A stretch of 64,000 bases of DNA from Kofleriaceae bacterium (lineage in GTDB: Bacteria; Myxococcota_A; Polyangia; Haliangiales; Haliangiaceae). Below, piece by piece: positions 30,400 to 42,016 of this stretch. The notes below the pieces were generated by a model. The model ran no database searches. It was not told where the DNA came from and saw nothing but the letters and a program-made list of their open reading frames with translations. Both the position numbers and the translations under genes were made by a program. The stretch covers positions 1 through 64,000 of the forward strand of contig JACKDR010000032.1 of NCBI GenBank assembly GCA_020633495.1. The letters run 5' to 3'. Within the stretch, counting starts at the first letter, position 1; every line of letters begins with the position of its first letter.

Positions 30400-32310
30400 A
30401 TGAAGATCGTCTGCGACGCCTGCTCCGCGAAGTACTCGATTGCCGACGACAAGGTCAAAGGCAAGGTCTTCAAGATTCGCTGCAAGAAGTGCAGCAACAT
30501 CATCGTCGTGCGGGGCACGGCGGGCGCGGCCGCGGCCGAGGAGCCCGCGGCGCCGCAGTTCGACAACAAGGAGACCCGGGTCTACGACTACGGGTACGAC
30601 GAGGGCAGCGCCGCCGGCGGCGGCGACGCCGGCTACGGTGGCGACGAAGCCGCCTGGCACCTGGTCATCGACCAGGAGCAGGTGGGGCCGCTGACCGTCG
30701 CCGAGATCCAGCAGAAGTTCCAGGCCGGCCAGATCGACGCCGAGACCTACGTCTGGCGCGAGGGCTTCGCCGACTGGCAGCCGCTGAGCGCGGTCGACGC
30801 GTTCGCCCAGGTCGTGGCCGGCGGTGGCGGCGCGGCGGCGGCGCCGGCGAGCAGCGGCTCGTCGGGCGCCGACGCGGTGGCGAGCATGTTCGGCAGCCCG
30901 GGCGGTGACGAGCAAGGCACCGTGCGCAGCGATCCGGGCGACCTGTTCGCCGCGGCCGCGCGTGCCGGCGACGAGGCCGACGACGCCGCCGGTGATCTGT
31001 TCGGCGCGCGCAGCAGCGCGCCCGCGGCGGCGCCGATGGCGCCGATGGCCCACGAGGACGACTACGGCGACGCCCAGGGCGGCAAGGCCGGCGGCGGCAA
31101 GCTGCGCGGCGAGCGCAACGAGAACTCGGTGCTGTTCTCGCTCAACAACCTGGCCGCGCTGGCCAGCGACGCGCCCCGCGCCTCGGCCGCGTCGTCGTCC
31201 TCGTCCTCGTCGTCGTCCTCGTCGTCCTCGGGGGCGGCGCAGCACGGCGGCGGCGAGGGCTCGGGCCTGATCGACATCCGGTCGATGGCCAACGCGTACC
31301 TCGGCGACAAGGGCGGCAGCAAGCCGGTCGGCGGCGCCGCGGTCGGGTCGGTCGACGACCTGCCGGTGTTCTCGAGCGCGTCGTTCAGCGAGCCCGCGGT
31401 CATCATCCCGACCGGCGCGTCGCGGACCAACAACAAGACGATGTACATCCTGATGGGCGCGGTGGCGTTCCTCGCGGTCATCACCGCGGTGCTCGTCCTG
31501 GTCGTCGTCCTCGGCGGTGACAAGAAGAGCGGCGCCAGCGCGCAGGTCGCGGCCAACGACAAGGGCAGCGCCGCCGCCGGTCAGCCCAAGCCGGACGAGC
31601 CCGACAAGGCCGGCAGCGGCAGCGAGGCCGGCACCGGGGCCGAGGCCGGCAGCGCCGCCGGCACCGCGGATCCCGCGGGCACCGGCACCGGCACCGGCAG
31701 CGCCGCGGAGGACGGCGCCGGCGCCGGCTCCGACGAGCCGCCGGCCGACGACAAGGAGGACAAGGACCCCAAGGACGACAAGGGCAGCAGCAAGTCGAGC
31801 AGCAGCCACTCGAGCTCGTCCAGCAGCTCCAGCCACTCGTCGTCGTCGTCGTCGAAGTCGGACACCAAGACCAGCACCAAGACCGACACCAAGAGCGACA
31901 GCAAGTCGAGCGGCTGCATCGATCAGGTCGAGTGTCTGCTCGCCGACAAGCCGCCCTCGTGCTGCAGCAAGTACGGCAAGAAGACCGACACCAAGACCAG
32001 CACCAAGACCAGCACCAAGACCGACTCGTCGGGCGGCGGCGGCGGCGGTGACCTCCCCGAGTCGCTCGACAGCAAGCTGATCTCGGCGGCGATCGGCGGC
32101 AAGAAGTCGTCGATCATCTCCAAGTGCAAGGGCTCGGCGAAGGGCACCGTCAAGGTGTCGGTCAAGGTCAATCCGGCCGGGCAGGTCGTCAGCACCAGCA
32201 CCGCCTCGGGCGACGCCACCGCCGGCAGCTGCATCGGCGGCCAGATCAAGTCGATCAAGTTCGCCAAGACCCAGCGCGGCGGCTCCTTCAAGTACCCGTT
32301 CGCGCTGTAG
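30400..32310 (+). CDS. GltJ/AgmX-like protein: zinc ribbon, GYF domain, membrane helix, TonB-like C-terminus
   Basis: 636 residues. N-terminal MJ0042-type zinc ribbon with C5, C8, C28, C31; GYF_2 domain at about 85-135 (AWHLVIDQEQVGPLTVAEI, WREGFADWQPLS); low-complexity linker with the motif ENSVLFSL at 241-248 and a Ser run; membrane helix about 348-371; then a long Ser/Asp/Lys/Thr-rich periplasmic stalk, a Cys cluster C506...ECLLADKPPSCC (511-522), and a TonB-like C-terminal domain (VKVSVKVNPAGQVV) at about 545-636. This order matches GltJ/AgmX of the Myxococcus gliding apparatus, which links a cytosolic polarity GTPase to envelope proteins. Here no other glt gene is adjacent. Role in motility is inferred. 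Confidence 0.85.
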   Translation: MKIVCDACSAKYSIADDKVKGKVFKIRCKKCSNIIVVRGTAGAAAAEEPAAPQFDNKETRVYDYGYDEGSAAGGGDAGYGGDEAAWHLVIDQEQVGPLTVAEIQQKFQAGQIDAETYVWREGFADWQPLSAVDAFAQVVAGGGGAAAAPASSGSSGADAVASMFGSPGGDEQGTVRSDPGDLFAAAARAGDEADDAAGDLFGARSSAPAAAPMAPMAHEDDYGDAQGGKAGGGKLRGERNENSVLFSLNNLAALASDAPRASAASSSSSSSSSSSSSGAAQHGGGEGSGLIDIRSMANAYLGDKGGSKPVGGAAVGSVDDLPVFSSASFSEPAVIIPTGASRTNNKTMYILMGAVAFLAVITAVLVLVVVLGGDKKSGASAQVAANDKGSAAAGQPKPDEPDKAGSGSEAGTGAEAGSAAGTADPAGTGTGTGSAAEDGAGAGSDEPPADDKEDKDPKDDKGSSKSSSSHSSSSSSSSHSSSSSSKSDTKTSTKTDTKSDSKSSGCIDQVECLLADKPPSCCSKYGKKTDTKTSTKTSTKTDSSGGGGGGDLPESLDSKLISAAIGGKKSSIISKCKGSAKGTVKVSVKVNPAGQVVSTSTASGDATAGSCIGGQIKSIKFAKTQRGGSFKYPFAL

Positions 32311-32353
32311 CGCGCGGTGGTCCGGTTCCCGGACCGTCGCCGTCGGATCCCGC

Positions 32354-32383
32354 CGGGCCCGCGATCGCGTGATCGCGGGCCCG
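32354..32383. terminator. Strong hairpin between convergent genes
   Basis: A 12-bp perfect stem GGGCCCGCGATC/GATCGCGGGCCC with a GCGT loop, extended by one more C-G pair, lies between the GltJ-like stop (32310) and the stop of the minus-strand gene (32475). GCGGTGCTTTCGG follows, so a weak T-run supports termination on the plus strand. Confidence 0.75.
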
Positions 32384-32474
32384 CGGTGCTTTCGGCGCGC
32401 GGGCCGTGCGGCGGCCCACGTGGTCGCCGACGCCGATCTCCGGGTCAGCTCGCGTCAGCCCATGTCAGGTCGTG

Positions 32475-33251
32475 TCACGGGGCGCGTCGCCGGCGCCGCC
32501 GGCCGACCAGCAGCGCCAGCGCGCCCGCGATCGTCGTGACCACCAGGGCGCCGGCGCCCGCCCACAGCGCGCCGCGGCGCAGCGCGCGGTCCTCGTCGCT
32601 GCCGGCGGGGGGCCGCGGGCACCGGCCGTCGGCGGGCGCCTCGGCGTCGGGGCCGGCGACCCACACCACGTGCAGGCCGCGCGACAGCGGCGCGGCGTCG
32701 CCGTCGAAGCGGACCAGGCGCTCCTCCATCGGGCCGTTGCCGACCCGCATGACGTCGAGGCGGACGCCGGGCGACGGCTCGACGCGCAGCTCGGCCTCGC
32801 CGGCCGGCAGCAGCGCGTAGTGATCGACGAGGTCGAGCTGGTGGCGGCCGCCTACCTTCGGCGCGCAGATCCACGTGATCAGGTCGAGGGAGAACGCGCC
32901 GGCGTCGACGCTGGGCGAGCCCATGCCGGGCACGACGTCGGTCCAGGTCACCGGCGCCGCGACGCCGTCGAGCTCGACCTCGAGCTGCCGCCCCAGCTCG
33001 GCGGCGAAGCCCTTGCCCCAGGTCATGGCCTCGGCGTCGGACACCTCGCCGTCCTGATCGCGATCGATGCCCTTGCGGCCGAGGTTGCCGGGGATCTCGC
33101 CGAGGTAGATCGTGTACGCGACTCTTACCCGGTCGCCCATCGGGGACAGCTTGACGTAGCGATTGTTGGCGTCGACCGCGGGCGCGGGGTGCGCGCTCAC
33201 CACCCGGGGTGCGGCGATCACGAAGGCGAGGGCGACGAGCCAGAGGCGCAC
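32475..33251 (-). CDS. exported single-anchor protein with EF-hand-like loop
   Basis: 258 residues from GTG 33251. A signal peptide (LVALAFVIAAPRVVSA) precedes HPAPAVDANNRYVKLSPMGD, a start often seen in periplasmic domains joined to NicO-type metal permeases; no permease is present here. IDRDQDGEVSDAEAM at about 66-79 is a good EF-hand-like calcium loop. The C-terminal part is beta-rich and ends in a membrane helix (GALWAGAGALVVTTIAGALALLVG) with an Arg tail, so the protein is anchored with the domain outside. Calcium binding is inferred from the loop; the function is otherwise unknown. Confidence 0.7.
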   Translation of the reverse strand: MRLWLVALAFVIAAPRVVSAHPAPAVDANNRYVKLSPMGDRVRVAYTIYLGEIPGNLGRKGIDRDQDGEVSDAEAMTWGKGFAAELGRQLEVELDGVAAPVTWTDVVPGMGSPSVDAGAFSLDLITWICAPKVGGRHQLDLVDHYALLPAGEAELRVEPSPGVRLDVMRVGNGPMEERLVRFDGDAAPLSRGLHVVWVAGPDAEAPADGRCPRPPAGSDEDRALRRGALWAGAGALVVTTIAGALALLVGRRRRRRAP

Positions 33252-33312
33252 GCCCCCTTGGTAGCACGACGTTTCGTCGCGTGAGCGGCGCCGGGCGGCG
33301 CCGAAACCAGCG

Positions 33313-33342
33313 TTGACCCCGATTCGACCGCCTGTGTATGGT
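33313..33342 (+). promoter_or_regulatory. Sigma-70-like promoter TTGACC-18-TATGGT
   Basis: TTGACC at 33313-33318 and TATGGT at 33337-33342, 18 bp apart. Downstream AGGAGGAGGA ends 4 bp before ATG 33365, so this gene has a leader with a strong ribosome site, unlike many others in the window. Confidence 0.5.
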
Positions 33343-33364
33343 GCCGGCGCAGGAGGAGGATCCT

Positions 33365-34789
33365 ATGAAGTTCGCCCTTGGACTAGCTACGTCCCTGGCG
33401 GCGGTGCTGGCACCGCTGTCTCTCGGCTGCGGCGGCGATGACGGCAACACCGACATCGACGTCCCGCCGCTGTTCGAGCCCGTGCCCGAGTGCGAGGGCG
33501 ACCCCGTCGTGGCCTTCGCCGGCACCCAGCAGGCCGTGTTCTCCGAGCTCCAGATCGGAGACTTCGAGGACGGCTTCGATCTCGACGGCGACGGCGACCC
33601 CGACAACAAGCTCGCCGCGGTGTCGAGCGTCGCGCGCGCGCCCATCGAGGACGCCCTCGACGCCTACGACCTGCTGATCCCGATGGAGTTCTTCGACCTC
33701 CCCACGATCGGCGCCGACGAGTGCGTCAAGTTCGCGCTCTACCTCGGCATCTACAAGCACGACGACGATCTCGACGGCAAGGACACCGCCGTCGAGGGCG
33801 GCGACTGCGACGACACCCGGGACGAGGCCAAGCCGGGCGCCGCCGAGATCCCCGGCAACCGCAAGGACGACGACTGCGACGGCATCGCCGACGAGGTCGA
33901 CGACGGCAACGGCGGCCAGATGCCGCCCGACGACACCCAGGACATGGACGGCGACGGCGTCACCCTCGGCGACGGCGACTGCGACGACGATCCGCTGACC
34001 GGCGCCGACGTCTACCCGGGCCACGCCGAGATCTGCGGCGACGGCCGCGACAACGACTGCGACGGCGTCGCCGACCGCGGCTCGACCAGCGCCGAGGCGT
34101 GCAACCCGTTCGACGCCAGCCCCGACGCCTTCGACATCGATCCGCTGTCGCTCGACGGCAACGGCGACCCGGTGATCGCGTTCACCAGCGGCCAGATCGT
34201 CGACGAGGCCGGCACGCTGCGGCTGCACGCCGGGCCGTCGCTGTTCTCGGTCGCGATCCCGGTGATCGACGGCTTCACCCTCGACCTCAAGATCACCGGC
34301 GCGCAGATCGTCGCCGACGTCATCGACGACGGCGGCAGCCTGCACCTCGAGAACGGCCACCTCGGCGGCGTCCTCGACGCCCGCACCGCCGACACGATCC
34401 GCGGCCTGACCGTCGACGAGATCGGCCTCACCCCCGAGGACTCGCTGCTCGACGCCGCGTTCGCCAACGTCCTGGGCCCGCTGCTGGCGCTGCCGGCGCT
34501 GCCCCCGGGCAGCCCGCACGCCGGCTGCCGGACCCCCGACATCGACGTCGACAAGGACGGCCTCGAGGCCTTCTGCGACTCCAACCCCGACGACGACATC
34601 AAGGTCGTCGACCTGTGCATCGACGGCGACGGCACCGAGATCTACGACGAGTACGACGCCGAGGGTAACGTCACCAAGCACTGCACCGAGGCGGTCGAGC
34701 CCGACGACGGCCGGCCCCGGTTCATGGACGGCATCTCGGTCGAGCTCAACTTCGCGACCGTGCCGGCGACCCTGAACGCCCCGGAGTGA
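33365..34789 (+). CDS. Lipoprotein with MopE-type Asp/Cys metal-binding repeats
   Basis: 474 residues from ATG 33365. Signal peptide with lipobox LGCGG (Cys about 21). Two repeats of the MopE-like pattern occur: DCDDTRDEAKPGAAEI ... DDDCDGIADE and DCDDDPLTGADVYPGHAEIC ... DNDCDGVAD, a module named after copper-binding surface protein MopE and common in myxobacterial secreted proteins, where it may bind calcium or copper. The second half forms a beta domain with IVADVIDDGGSLHLENGHLGG and a final Cys-rich DLCIDGDGTEIYDEYD. Calcium-like DGDG and DxDxD runs recur. Surface location is inferred from the lipobox. Confidence 0.85.
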   Translation: MKFALGLATSLAAVLAPLSLGCGGDDGNTDIDVPPLFEPVPECEGDPVVAFAGTQQAVFSELQIGDFEDGFDLDGDGDPDNKLAAVSSVARAPIEDALDAYDLLIPMEFFDLPTIGADECVKFALYLGIYKHDDDLDGKDTAVEGGDCDDTRDEAKPGAAEIPGNRKDDDCDGIADEVDDGNGGQMPPDDTQDMDGDGVTLGDGDCDDDPLTGADVYPGHAEICGDGRDNDCDGVADRGSTSAEACNPFDASPDAFDIDPLSLDGNGDPVIAFTSGQIVDEAGTLRLHAGPSLFSVAIPVIDGFTLDLKITGAQIVADVIDDGGSLHLENGHLGGVLDARTADTIRGLTVDEIGLTPEDSLLDAAFANVLGPLLALPALPPGSPHAGCRTPDIDVDKDGLEAFCDSNPDDDIKVVDLCIDGDGTEIYDEYDAEGNVTKHCTEAVEPDDGRPRFMDGISVELNFATVPATLNAPE

Positions 34790-34923
34790 CGGGGCGCGAG
34801 CCGATCGCGCCCAGGACCGGCAGGTCCGACGGGCGTCGTCGGCCGGCCGATCATCCGGGCTCGCGCGCTGACCGGCCGCTCGCGGCGCGCCCCCCGGCGT
34901 GACCGCGGGCACGTCCCGTGGCG

Positions 34924-34941
34924 CGCCCCCCTGCGGGGGCG
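34924..34941 (+). terminator. Possible hairpin in the 34790-35019 gap
   Basis: CGCCCCC-CTGC-GGGGGCG forms a perfect 7-bp stem-loop, without a T-run. The rest of this 230-bp gap shows GGATCCTGGTACCAT just before the next gene, a -10-like TACCAT about 28 bp before its start, and nothing else. Confidence 0.3.
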
Positions 34942-35019
34942 GCGGCGCCCGGGTCCAAACGTGCTCGGTGCGCGGCGGATCCTGGTACCATCGACCTCCG
35001 CCGCCGGTCTGGAGGTCCC

Positions 35020-35409
35020 ATGCGTATCCGCTCGTCGCTGTTCGCCGTGGTCGTCGCGACCGGCCTAGGCAGTGTCCTGGCCATCGCCTGCGGTGGCTCG
35101 TCGCTCAAGGAGGCCGGCGAGGAGTGCGTGGCCTCGTCCGAGTGCGCCACCGGCCTGGCCTGCGACCTGGGCCAGACCCCGCATGTCTGCGCCCAGGAGA
35201 CCACGGTGCCGCCCGACGCCGCGCCGGTGCCCATCGACGGGCCCCCGGTCGACGGCGACGTCGTCGACGGCGCGCCGATCGACACGCCGCCCCCGATCGA
35301 CGCCATGCCGATCGACGCGATGCCCCCGGACGCCATGATCGACGCGGCGGCGCCGGACGCGATGCCGCCCGACGCGATGCCGCCGGACGCCATGCCGCCC
35401 GACGCCTGA
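35020..35409 (+). CDS. Small lipoprotein with Asp-Ala-Pro repeat tail
   Basis: 129 residues from ATG 35020 (GGAGG 4 bp upstream). Signal peptide ends AIACGGSS (lipobox Cys about 24). EECVASSECATGLACD and one further Cys form a small disulfide motif at about 35-62. The rest is a tail of Pro/Asp/Ala/Met repeats (PIDAMPIDAMPPDAMID, then PPDAM three times). Such tails are found on many exported proteins of Haliangium-like bacteria and probably span the outer envelope. Codons in the repeat are nearly identical, which suggests recent copying. No enzymatic part is visible. Confidence 0.75.
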   Translation: MRIRSSLFAVVVATGLGSVLAIACGGSSLKEAGEECVASSECATGLACDLGQTPHVCAQETTVPPDAAPVPIDGPPVDGDVVDGAPIDTPPPIDAMPIDAMPPDAMIDAAAPDAMPPDAMPPDAMPPDA

Positions 35410-35441
35410 CCGCTGCGCCGCGCTGCGCTGCGTCACTGTGT

Positions 35442-35447
35442 TAGGTT
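35442..35447 (+). promoter_or_regulatory. -10-like box TAGGTT, leaderless start for the MCE operon
   Basis: TAGGTT ends 7 bp before ATG 35455 and no ribosome site lies between. It starts the two-gene MCE unit. Confidence 0.4.
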
Positions 35448-35454
35448 TCGCGTC

Positions 35455-36477
<1,023 letters not shown>

Positions 36478-36486
36478 GCGGCCCGG

Positions 36487-37557
36487 ATGTCGCTGCGGGC
36501 CTCCGACGGCAAGCTGGGCGTCCGCGTCGGCGCGGTGACGCTGGTCCTGCTGGTGCTCGGCGTCGCCTACGTCGTGCTCCTGCGCGGCAAGCTGTTCCTC
36601 GGGCCCTCGGTCGACGTCGAGCTGTACTTCGCCCACGTCGGCTCGCTCAAGGAGGGCGCGCCGGTGATGGTGGCCGGGCGCGCGGTCGGCAAGATCACCG
36701 CGATCCGGCTGGTGCCCCGCGACCTCGCCGGTGACGACCACCTGCTCGCCGACACCGGCGGCGCGGTCGCGATCCTGCGCATCGACGCGCGCCGCCGCGG
36801 CATGGTGCCGATCAACGGCGAGTTCTTCGTGTCGTCGCGGGGCCTCTTGTCCGAGCGCTACGTCGAGGTCGGCGCGCCCGCCGACGGTGCGCCGCCGGGG
36901 CGGCCGGTCGCCGACGGCGACCAGGTGCGCGGCATCGATCCGCCGTCGATGGATCGGGTCCTGACCAACACCTGGAACAACCTCACCGTCGCACGCGCGT
37001 TCCTCAGCGAGGTCCAGCCCGAGGGCGAGGCGTTCTTCGCCGCGCTGCGCGAGCTCGGCGCCACGCTCGACGCCATCGAGCCCGGGCCCGACGCCTACGC
37101 GGCGCTGGCCGACCGCGCCGCGGCCCTGGCGGCGGAGGCCCGGACCACCTACCTGACGCTGCAGGCCGGCGGCCTCGACGGCGACCGGATCGCGGGCCTG
37201 CTGGCGCGGAGCCGCCAGACCGTAGCCCAGCTCGGCACCACCGCGGCGATGCTGCGCGGCCGCCTCGACCTGCTGCAGGGCGACCTCGATCGCCTGCGCG
37301 ACCGCATCGACGCCGCGGCGCCGGGCCTGCGCCGCAAGCTCGACCGCGCGCTCGACGCCGGGCGCGGCGCGCTCGCCAAGCTCGAGGTCCTCAGCGCCAA
37401 GGTCGACGACCTGCTCGGCATCATCGCCCGCGGCGAGGGCACGATCGGCCGGATCCAGCACGACCCCGAGTTCCCCGAGGACGCCAAGGAGCTGGGCAAG
37501 ATCCTCAAGCGCACGCCGTGGCGGGTGATCGGGCACCCCCAGGATCTCGAGCCGTAG
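36487..37557 (+). CDS. MCE (MlaD) family protein, second of a pair
   Basis: 356 residues, starting 9 bp after the first MCE gene. Layout is the same: membrane helix VTLVLLVLGVAYVVLL, MCE domain (VELYFAHVGSLKEGAPVMVAGRAVGKI, NGEFFVSSRGLLSERYVEVG), then a 200-residue helical tail with coiled-coil stretches (RGRLDLLQGDLDRLRDRID). The two proteins differ enough that they are not a recent tandem copy; a mixed MCE ring is possible, as in mycobacterial Mce loci where several MCE subunits form one ring. Last gene of this plus-strand unit. Confidence 0.9.
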   Translation: MSLRASDGKLGVRVGAVTLVLLVLGVAYVVLLRGKLFLGPSVDVELYFAHVGSLKEGAPVMVAGRAVGKITAIRLVPRDLAGDDHLLADTGGAVAILRIDARRRGMVPINGEFFVSSRGLLSERYVEVGAPADGAPPGRPVADGDQVRGIDPPSMDRVLTNTWNNLTVARAFLSEVQPEGEAFFAALRELGATLDAIEPGPDAYAALADRAAALAAEARTTYLTLQAGGLDGDRIAGLLARSRQTVAQLGTTAAMLRGRLDLLQGDLDRLRDRIDAAAPGLRRKLDRALDAGRGALAKLEVLSAKVDDLLGIIARGEGTIGRIQHDPEFPEDAKELGKILKRTPWRVIGHPQDLEP

Positions 37558-37582
37558 CGGCGCGGCGCCGCCGTCACCGTCG

Positions 37583-38701
37583 CTACGTCGCCGCGGGCAG
37601 CTCGAGCACGAACGTGGCGCCGCCGCCGGGCGTGTCGGCGACGGTCAGCGTGCCGCCGACCTCGCCGACGATCTGGCGGCTGATCGCCAGGCCGAGGCCG
37701 GTGCCACCGTCGGCCTTCGTCGTGAAGAACGGATCGAAGATCCGGTCCTTGAGCGCGTCGGGGACGCCGTCGCCGTTGTCCGCGATCTCGCAACGGACGC
37801 GGCTGCCGCGGCGGCCCGCGGTGATCGCGAGCAGGTTGGCGGCCACCGGCCGGGTCCGCGGCATGGCGTGGACGCCGTTGACCACCAGGTTGAGCAACAC
37901 CTGGCCGAGCCGGGTCGGGCTCACCGGCACGTGCAGCCCCGACGGCACGTCGACCTCGGCGCGGCCCCGGTGGATCAGATCGTTGGCCACCAGCTTGAGG
38001 GTCAGCGCCAGGACGTCGCCGAGGTCGGCGCGCGCGTCCGCGTCGCGGCGACGGGTCGACAGCTCGACGCCGCGGACGATCTCGCCGAGGCGCATCGTCG
38101 AGTCCCACGCGCCGCCCAGCGCGTCGTCGAGGTCGGCGACGACCGGCGCGCCGTCGGCGCCGACCAGGGCCGCGAGCCGCTCGGTCAGCGTCCGCGCCAG
38201 ATCGAGGTAGCCGGCGATCACGCCCATCGGGTTGCGCAGCTCGTGGACGATGCTGGCGGCGATCACGCCGAGCGCGTGGACCCGCTCGACCTCGACCATG
38301 CGGCGCTCGAGCTCGCGGACCCGGCGCCGGTTCTCGAACAGATCGATCGCGTCGCGCAGGTGGGCGCGCATCTCGGCCGCGTCCCACGGCTTGCGGATGT
38401 ACTGGTGGACCTGGCCTCGGTTGATCGCGTCGACCGCGGTGCCGAGGTCGGCGTAGGCGGTGACCAGCATGCGGATGACGTGCGGGCGGTCGCGGGCGAC
38501 CCGCGCCGCCAGCTCGGTGCCGGTCATCCCCGGCATGCGCTCGTCGGTGAGCAGCACCGCGACGTCGGCGTGGGCCTCGAGCAGCCGCTCGGCCTCGGCG
38601 CCGCTGCCGCAGGTCAGGACGTCGAGCTCCTGCTGGAACGTCGCCTCGAAGACGATCAGGTTCGAGCGATCGTCGTCGACGTAGAGGACCTTGGCGGACA
38701 T
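37583..38701 (-). CDS. Response regulator-histidine kinase fusion
   Basis: 372 residues from ATG 38701. N-terminal receiver domain (VLYVDDDRSN, phospho-acceptor Asp53 in LLTDERMPG, KPWDAAE with its Lys), short linker, then HisKA with His153 (IVHELRNPMGVIAGYL) and a HATPase domain with N-box NLVVNGVHAM, D-box NGDGVP, F-box FDPFFTTKADGGTGLGLAI. No membrane helix, so it is cytosolic and likely takes a phosphate relay from a partner. It lies between the MCE pair and the Mla ATPase genes, opposite in strand to the MCE pair. Control of lipid transport is suggested by position only. Confidence 0.9.
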   Translation of the reverse strand: MSAKVLYVDDDRSNLIVFEATFQQELDVLTCGSGAEAERLLEAHADVAVLLTDERMPGMTGTELAARVARDRPHVIRMLVTAYADLGTAVDAINRGQVHQYIRKPWDAAEMRAHLRDAIDLFENRRRVRELERRMVEVERVHALGVIAASIVHELRNPMGVIAGYLDLARTLTERLAALVGADGAPVVADLDDALGGAWDSTMRLGEIVRGVELSTRRRDADARADLGDVLALTLKLVANDLIHRGRAEVDVPSGLHVPVSPTRLGQVLLNLVVNGVHAMPRTRPVAANLLAITAGRRGSRVRCEIADNGDGVPDALKDRIFDPFFTTKADGGTGLGLAISRQIVGEVGGTLTVADTPGGGATFVLELPAAT

Positions 38702-38814
38702 CGAGTGAGCGCAGTCTATGCGCGCCTGATGGGGCGTCCTACACACCGCAGGGGTGAGTCGGTCCGATTCCGCCCGCCGAGGGCGCCGAGGGCGCCGACG
38801 GCGCCGCCCCACGA

Positions 38815-39596
38815 TCAGAAGCCGGGCGTCTCCATCGGCCCGCTCGACTGGCCCTGGATGAACTGCTGCACCACCGGATCGTCCGACGCGCGGATCTCGT
38901 CGCGGCTGCCGAGCGCGCGCACCGCGCCCTGGTAGATGAACGCGATGCGATCGGCGATCGAGAAGATCGAGGTCAGGTCGTGCGACACCACGACCGAGGT
39001 CACGCCCTGGCCGCCCGACAGCTCGCGGATCAGCCGGTCGATGCGGCGCGCGTTGACCGGATCGAGGCCGGTGGTCGGCTCGTCGAACAGGACCACCTCG
39101 GGCTGCAGCGTCAGGGTCCGGGCGATCGCGGCGCGCTTGCGCATGCCGTCGGACAGCTCGGCCGGGTAGCGGTCGGCGAACTCGCTCATGTAGACCTGAT
39201 CGAGGCGGCGGCGGGCCTCGACCAGCGCCTTCTTCTGGCGCATGCCCTGGTGCTTGCGCAGCGGCAGCGCGACGTTCTCGGCCAGCGTCATCGAGTCGAA
39301 CAGCGTCGAGTTCTGGAACACCATGCCGATGCGCTTGCGGATCGGCGCCAGCTCGGGCTCACGCAGGGTGTCGACGCGCTTGCCGTCGAACCAGATCTCG
39401 CCGGCGTCGACGCCGAGCAGCCCGATCAGGTGCTTGATCGTCACCGACTTGCCGACGCCGGAGGTCCCGATGATGAACAGCACCTCGCCCTTGCGGACGT
39501 CGAGGCTGAGATCGCGCAGGACCTGCTTGTCGCCGAACGCCTTGGCGACGCCGCGGAACTCGATCACCGGCCGGGCGGCGGGCGGCGGGGCGTCGC

Positions 39597-39600
<4 letters not shown>
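38815..39600 (-). CDS. Mla-type ABC transporter ATPase 1 (MlaF-like)
   Basis: 261 residues. Walker A GTSGVGKS (45-52), Q-loop VFQNSTLF, signature LSDGM (149-153; most family members have LSGGM), Walker B VVLFDEPTTGLDP and switch His207 in VVVSHDL. The C-terminal DDPVVQQFIQGQ is the MlaF-type extension that wraps the partner. It drives the adjacent MlaE-like permease, whose gene overlaps by 4 bp. In a mixed dimer with ATPase 2, the LSDGM signature would face the degenerate Walker site of ATPase 2 (see findings). Confidence 0.93.
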
Positions 39601-40343
<743 letters not shown>

Positions 40344-40481
40344 CGCGTCGACCGCGGTGGTGCCGACGGCCTCGACGCGATCGGCGACGCGGGCGCCGAG
40401 CCCGGGGCGCGGCGGCGCGGGCGCGCCGGCGCCGGCGTCGGCGCGGCGGCGGGCCGGGCGTGGGCGTGGGGGCGGGCGGGG

Positions 40482-41264
<783 letters not shown>

Positions 41265-41266
41265 GA

Positions 41267-42010
41267 TCAGCCCTCGAGGGGCCCCTCCAGGTCGCCGCGC
41301 ACGAACTGGCGGACCACCGGATCCGGCGCGTCGGTCAGGGTCTGGGCCGCGCCCTGGTAGCGGATCTTGCCCTGGTAGAGGAACGCGACGGTGTCGACGA
41401 ACCGGCACAGCGCCTCGACGTCCGACGACACCGCGATCACGGTGGCGCCGGTGGTCTCCTGGTCGGCGCGCAGCAGATCGTAGACCTTCGAGGTCGTCAC
41501 CGGATCGAGGCCGGCGGTGGGCTCGTCGTAGATCACGATCTCGGGGTGCGCGATCGTGGCGCGCGCGATGCCGACCCGCTTCTTCATGCCGCCCGACAGC
41601 TCGGCCGGCATCTTGGCCTCGTTGCCGGCCAGGCCGACCGCGCGCAGCCGCGCCGACACCCGGCGCGCGATCTCGTCCTCGGCGAGGCCGCCGCGGCGGG
41701 CCAGCGGGAACGCGACGTTGTCGCCGACGGTCATGAAGTCGAACAGCGCGTAGTTCTGGAACAGGAAGCCGATCCGGGCCCGGGTCGCGGCCAGGCCCTC
41801 CTCGGAGCGCTCGGTGATGTCGGTGCCGTCGATCATGACCTGGCCGGCGTCGGGCCGGAGCAGGCCGCACACCAGCTTGAGCAGGACGCTCTTGCCCGAC
41901 GCCGCCGGGCCGATGATGCCGAGGCGGGCGCCGGTGGGCACCTGGAGGTCGATGCCGTCGAGGACGGCGTGGCGACCGAAGCGCTTGCGGACGGCGGCGA
42001 GCTCGATCAC
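41267..42010 (-). CDS. Mla-type ABC transporter ATPase 2 (MlaF-like)
   Basis: 247 residues. Walker A GPAASGKS (34-41), Q-loop LFQNYALFDFMTV, signature LSGGM (138-142), Walker B IVIYDEPTAGLDP. The switch position reads VSSDVEAL: Ser196 stands where the catalytic-switch His belongs (VSHD in ATPase 1). C-terminal DPVVRQFVRGDLEGPLEG is the partner-binding end. First Mla gene of the operon after the lipoprotein gene, which ends only 6 bp upstream. On its own, a MlaF without the switch His would hydrolyse poorly; pairing with ATPase 1 would give one complete site. Confidence 0.92.
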   Translation of the reverse strand: MIELAAVRKRFGRHAVLDGIDLQVPTGARLGIIGPAASGKSVLLKLVCGLLRPDAGQVMIDGTDITERSEEGLAATRARIGFLFQNYALFDFMTVGDNVAFPLARRGGLAEDEIARRVSARLRAVGLAGNEAKMPAELSGGMKKRVGIARATIAHPEIVIYDEPTAGLDPVTTSKVYDLLRADQETTGATVIAVSSDVEALCRFVDTVAFLYQGKIRYQGAAQTLTDAPDPVVRQFVRGDLEGPLEG

Positions 42011-42016
42011 GGCGGG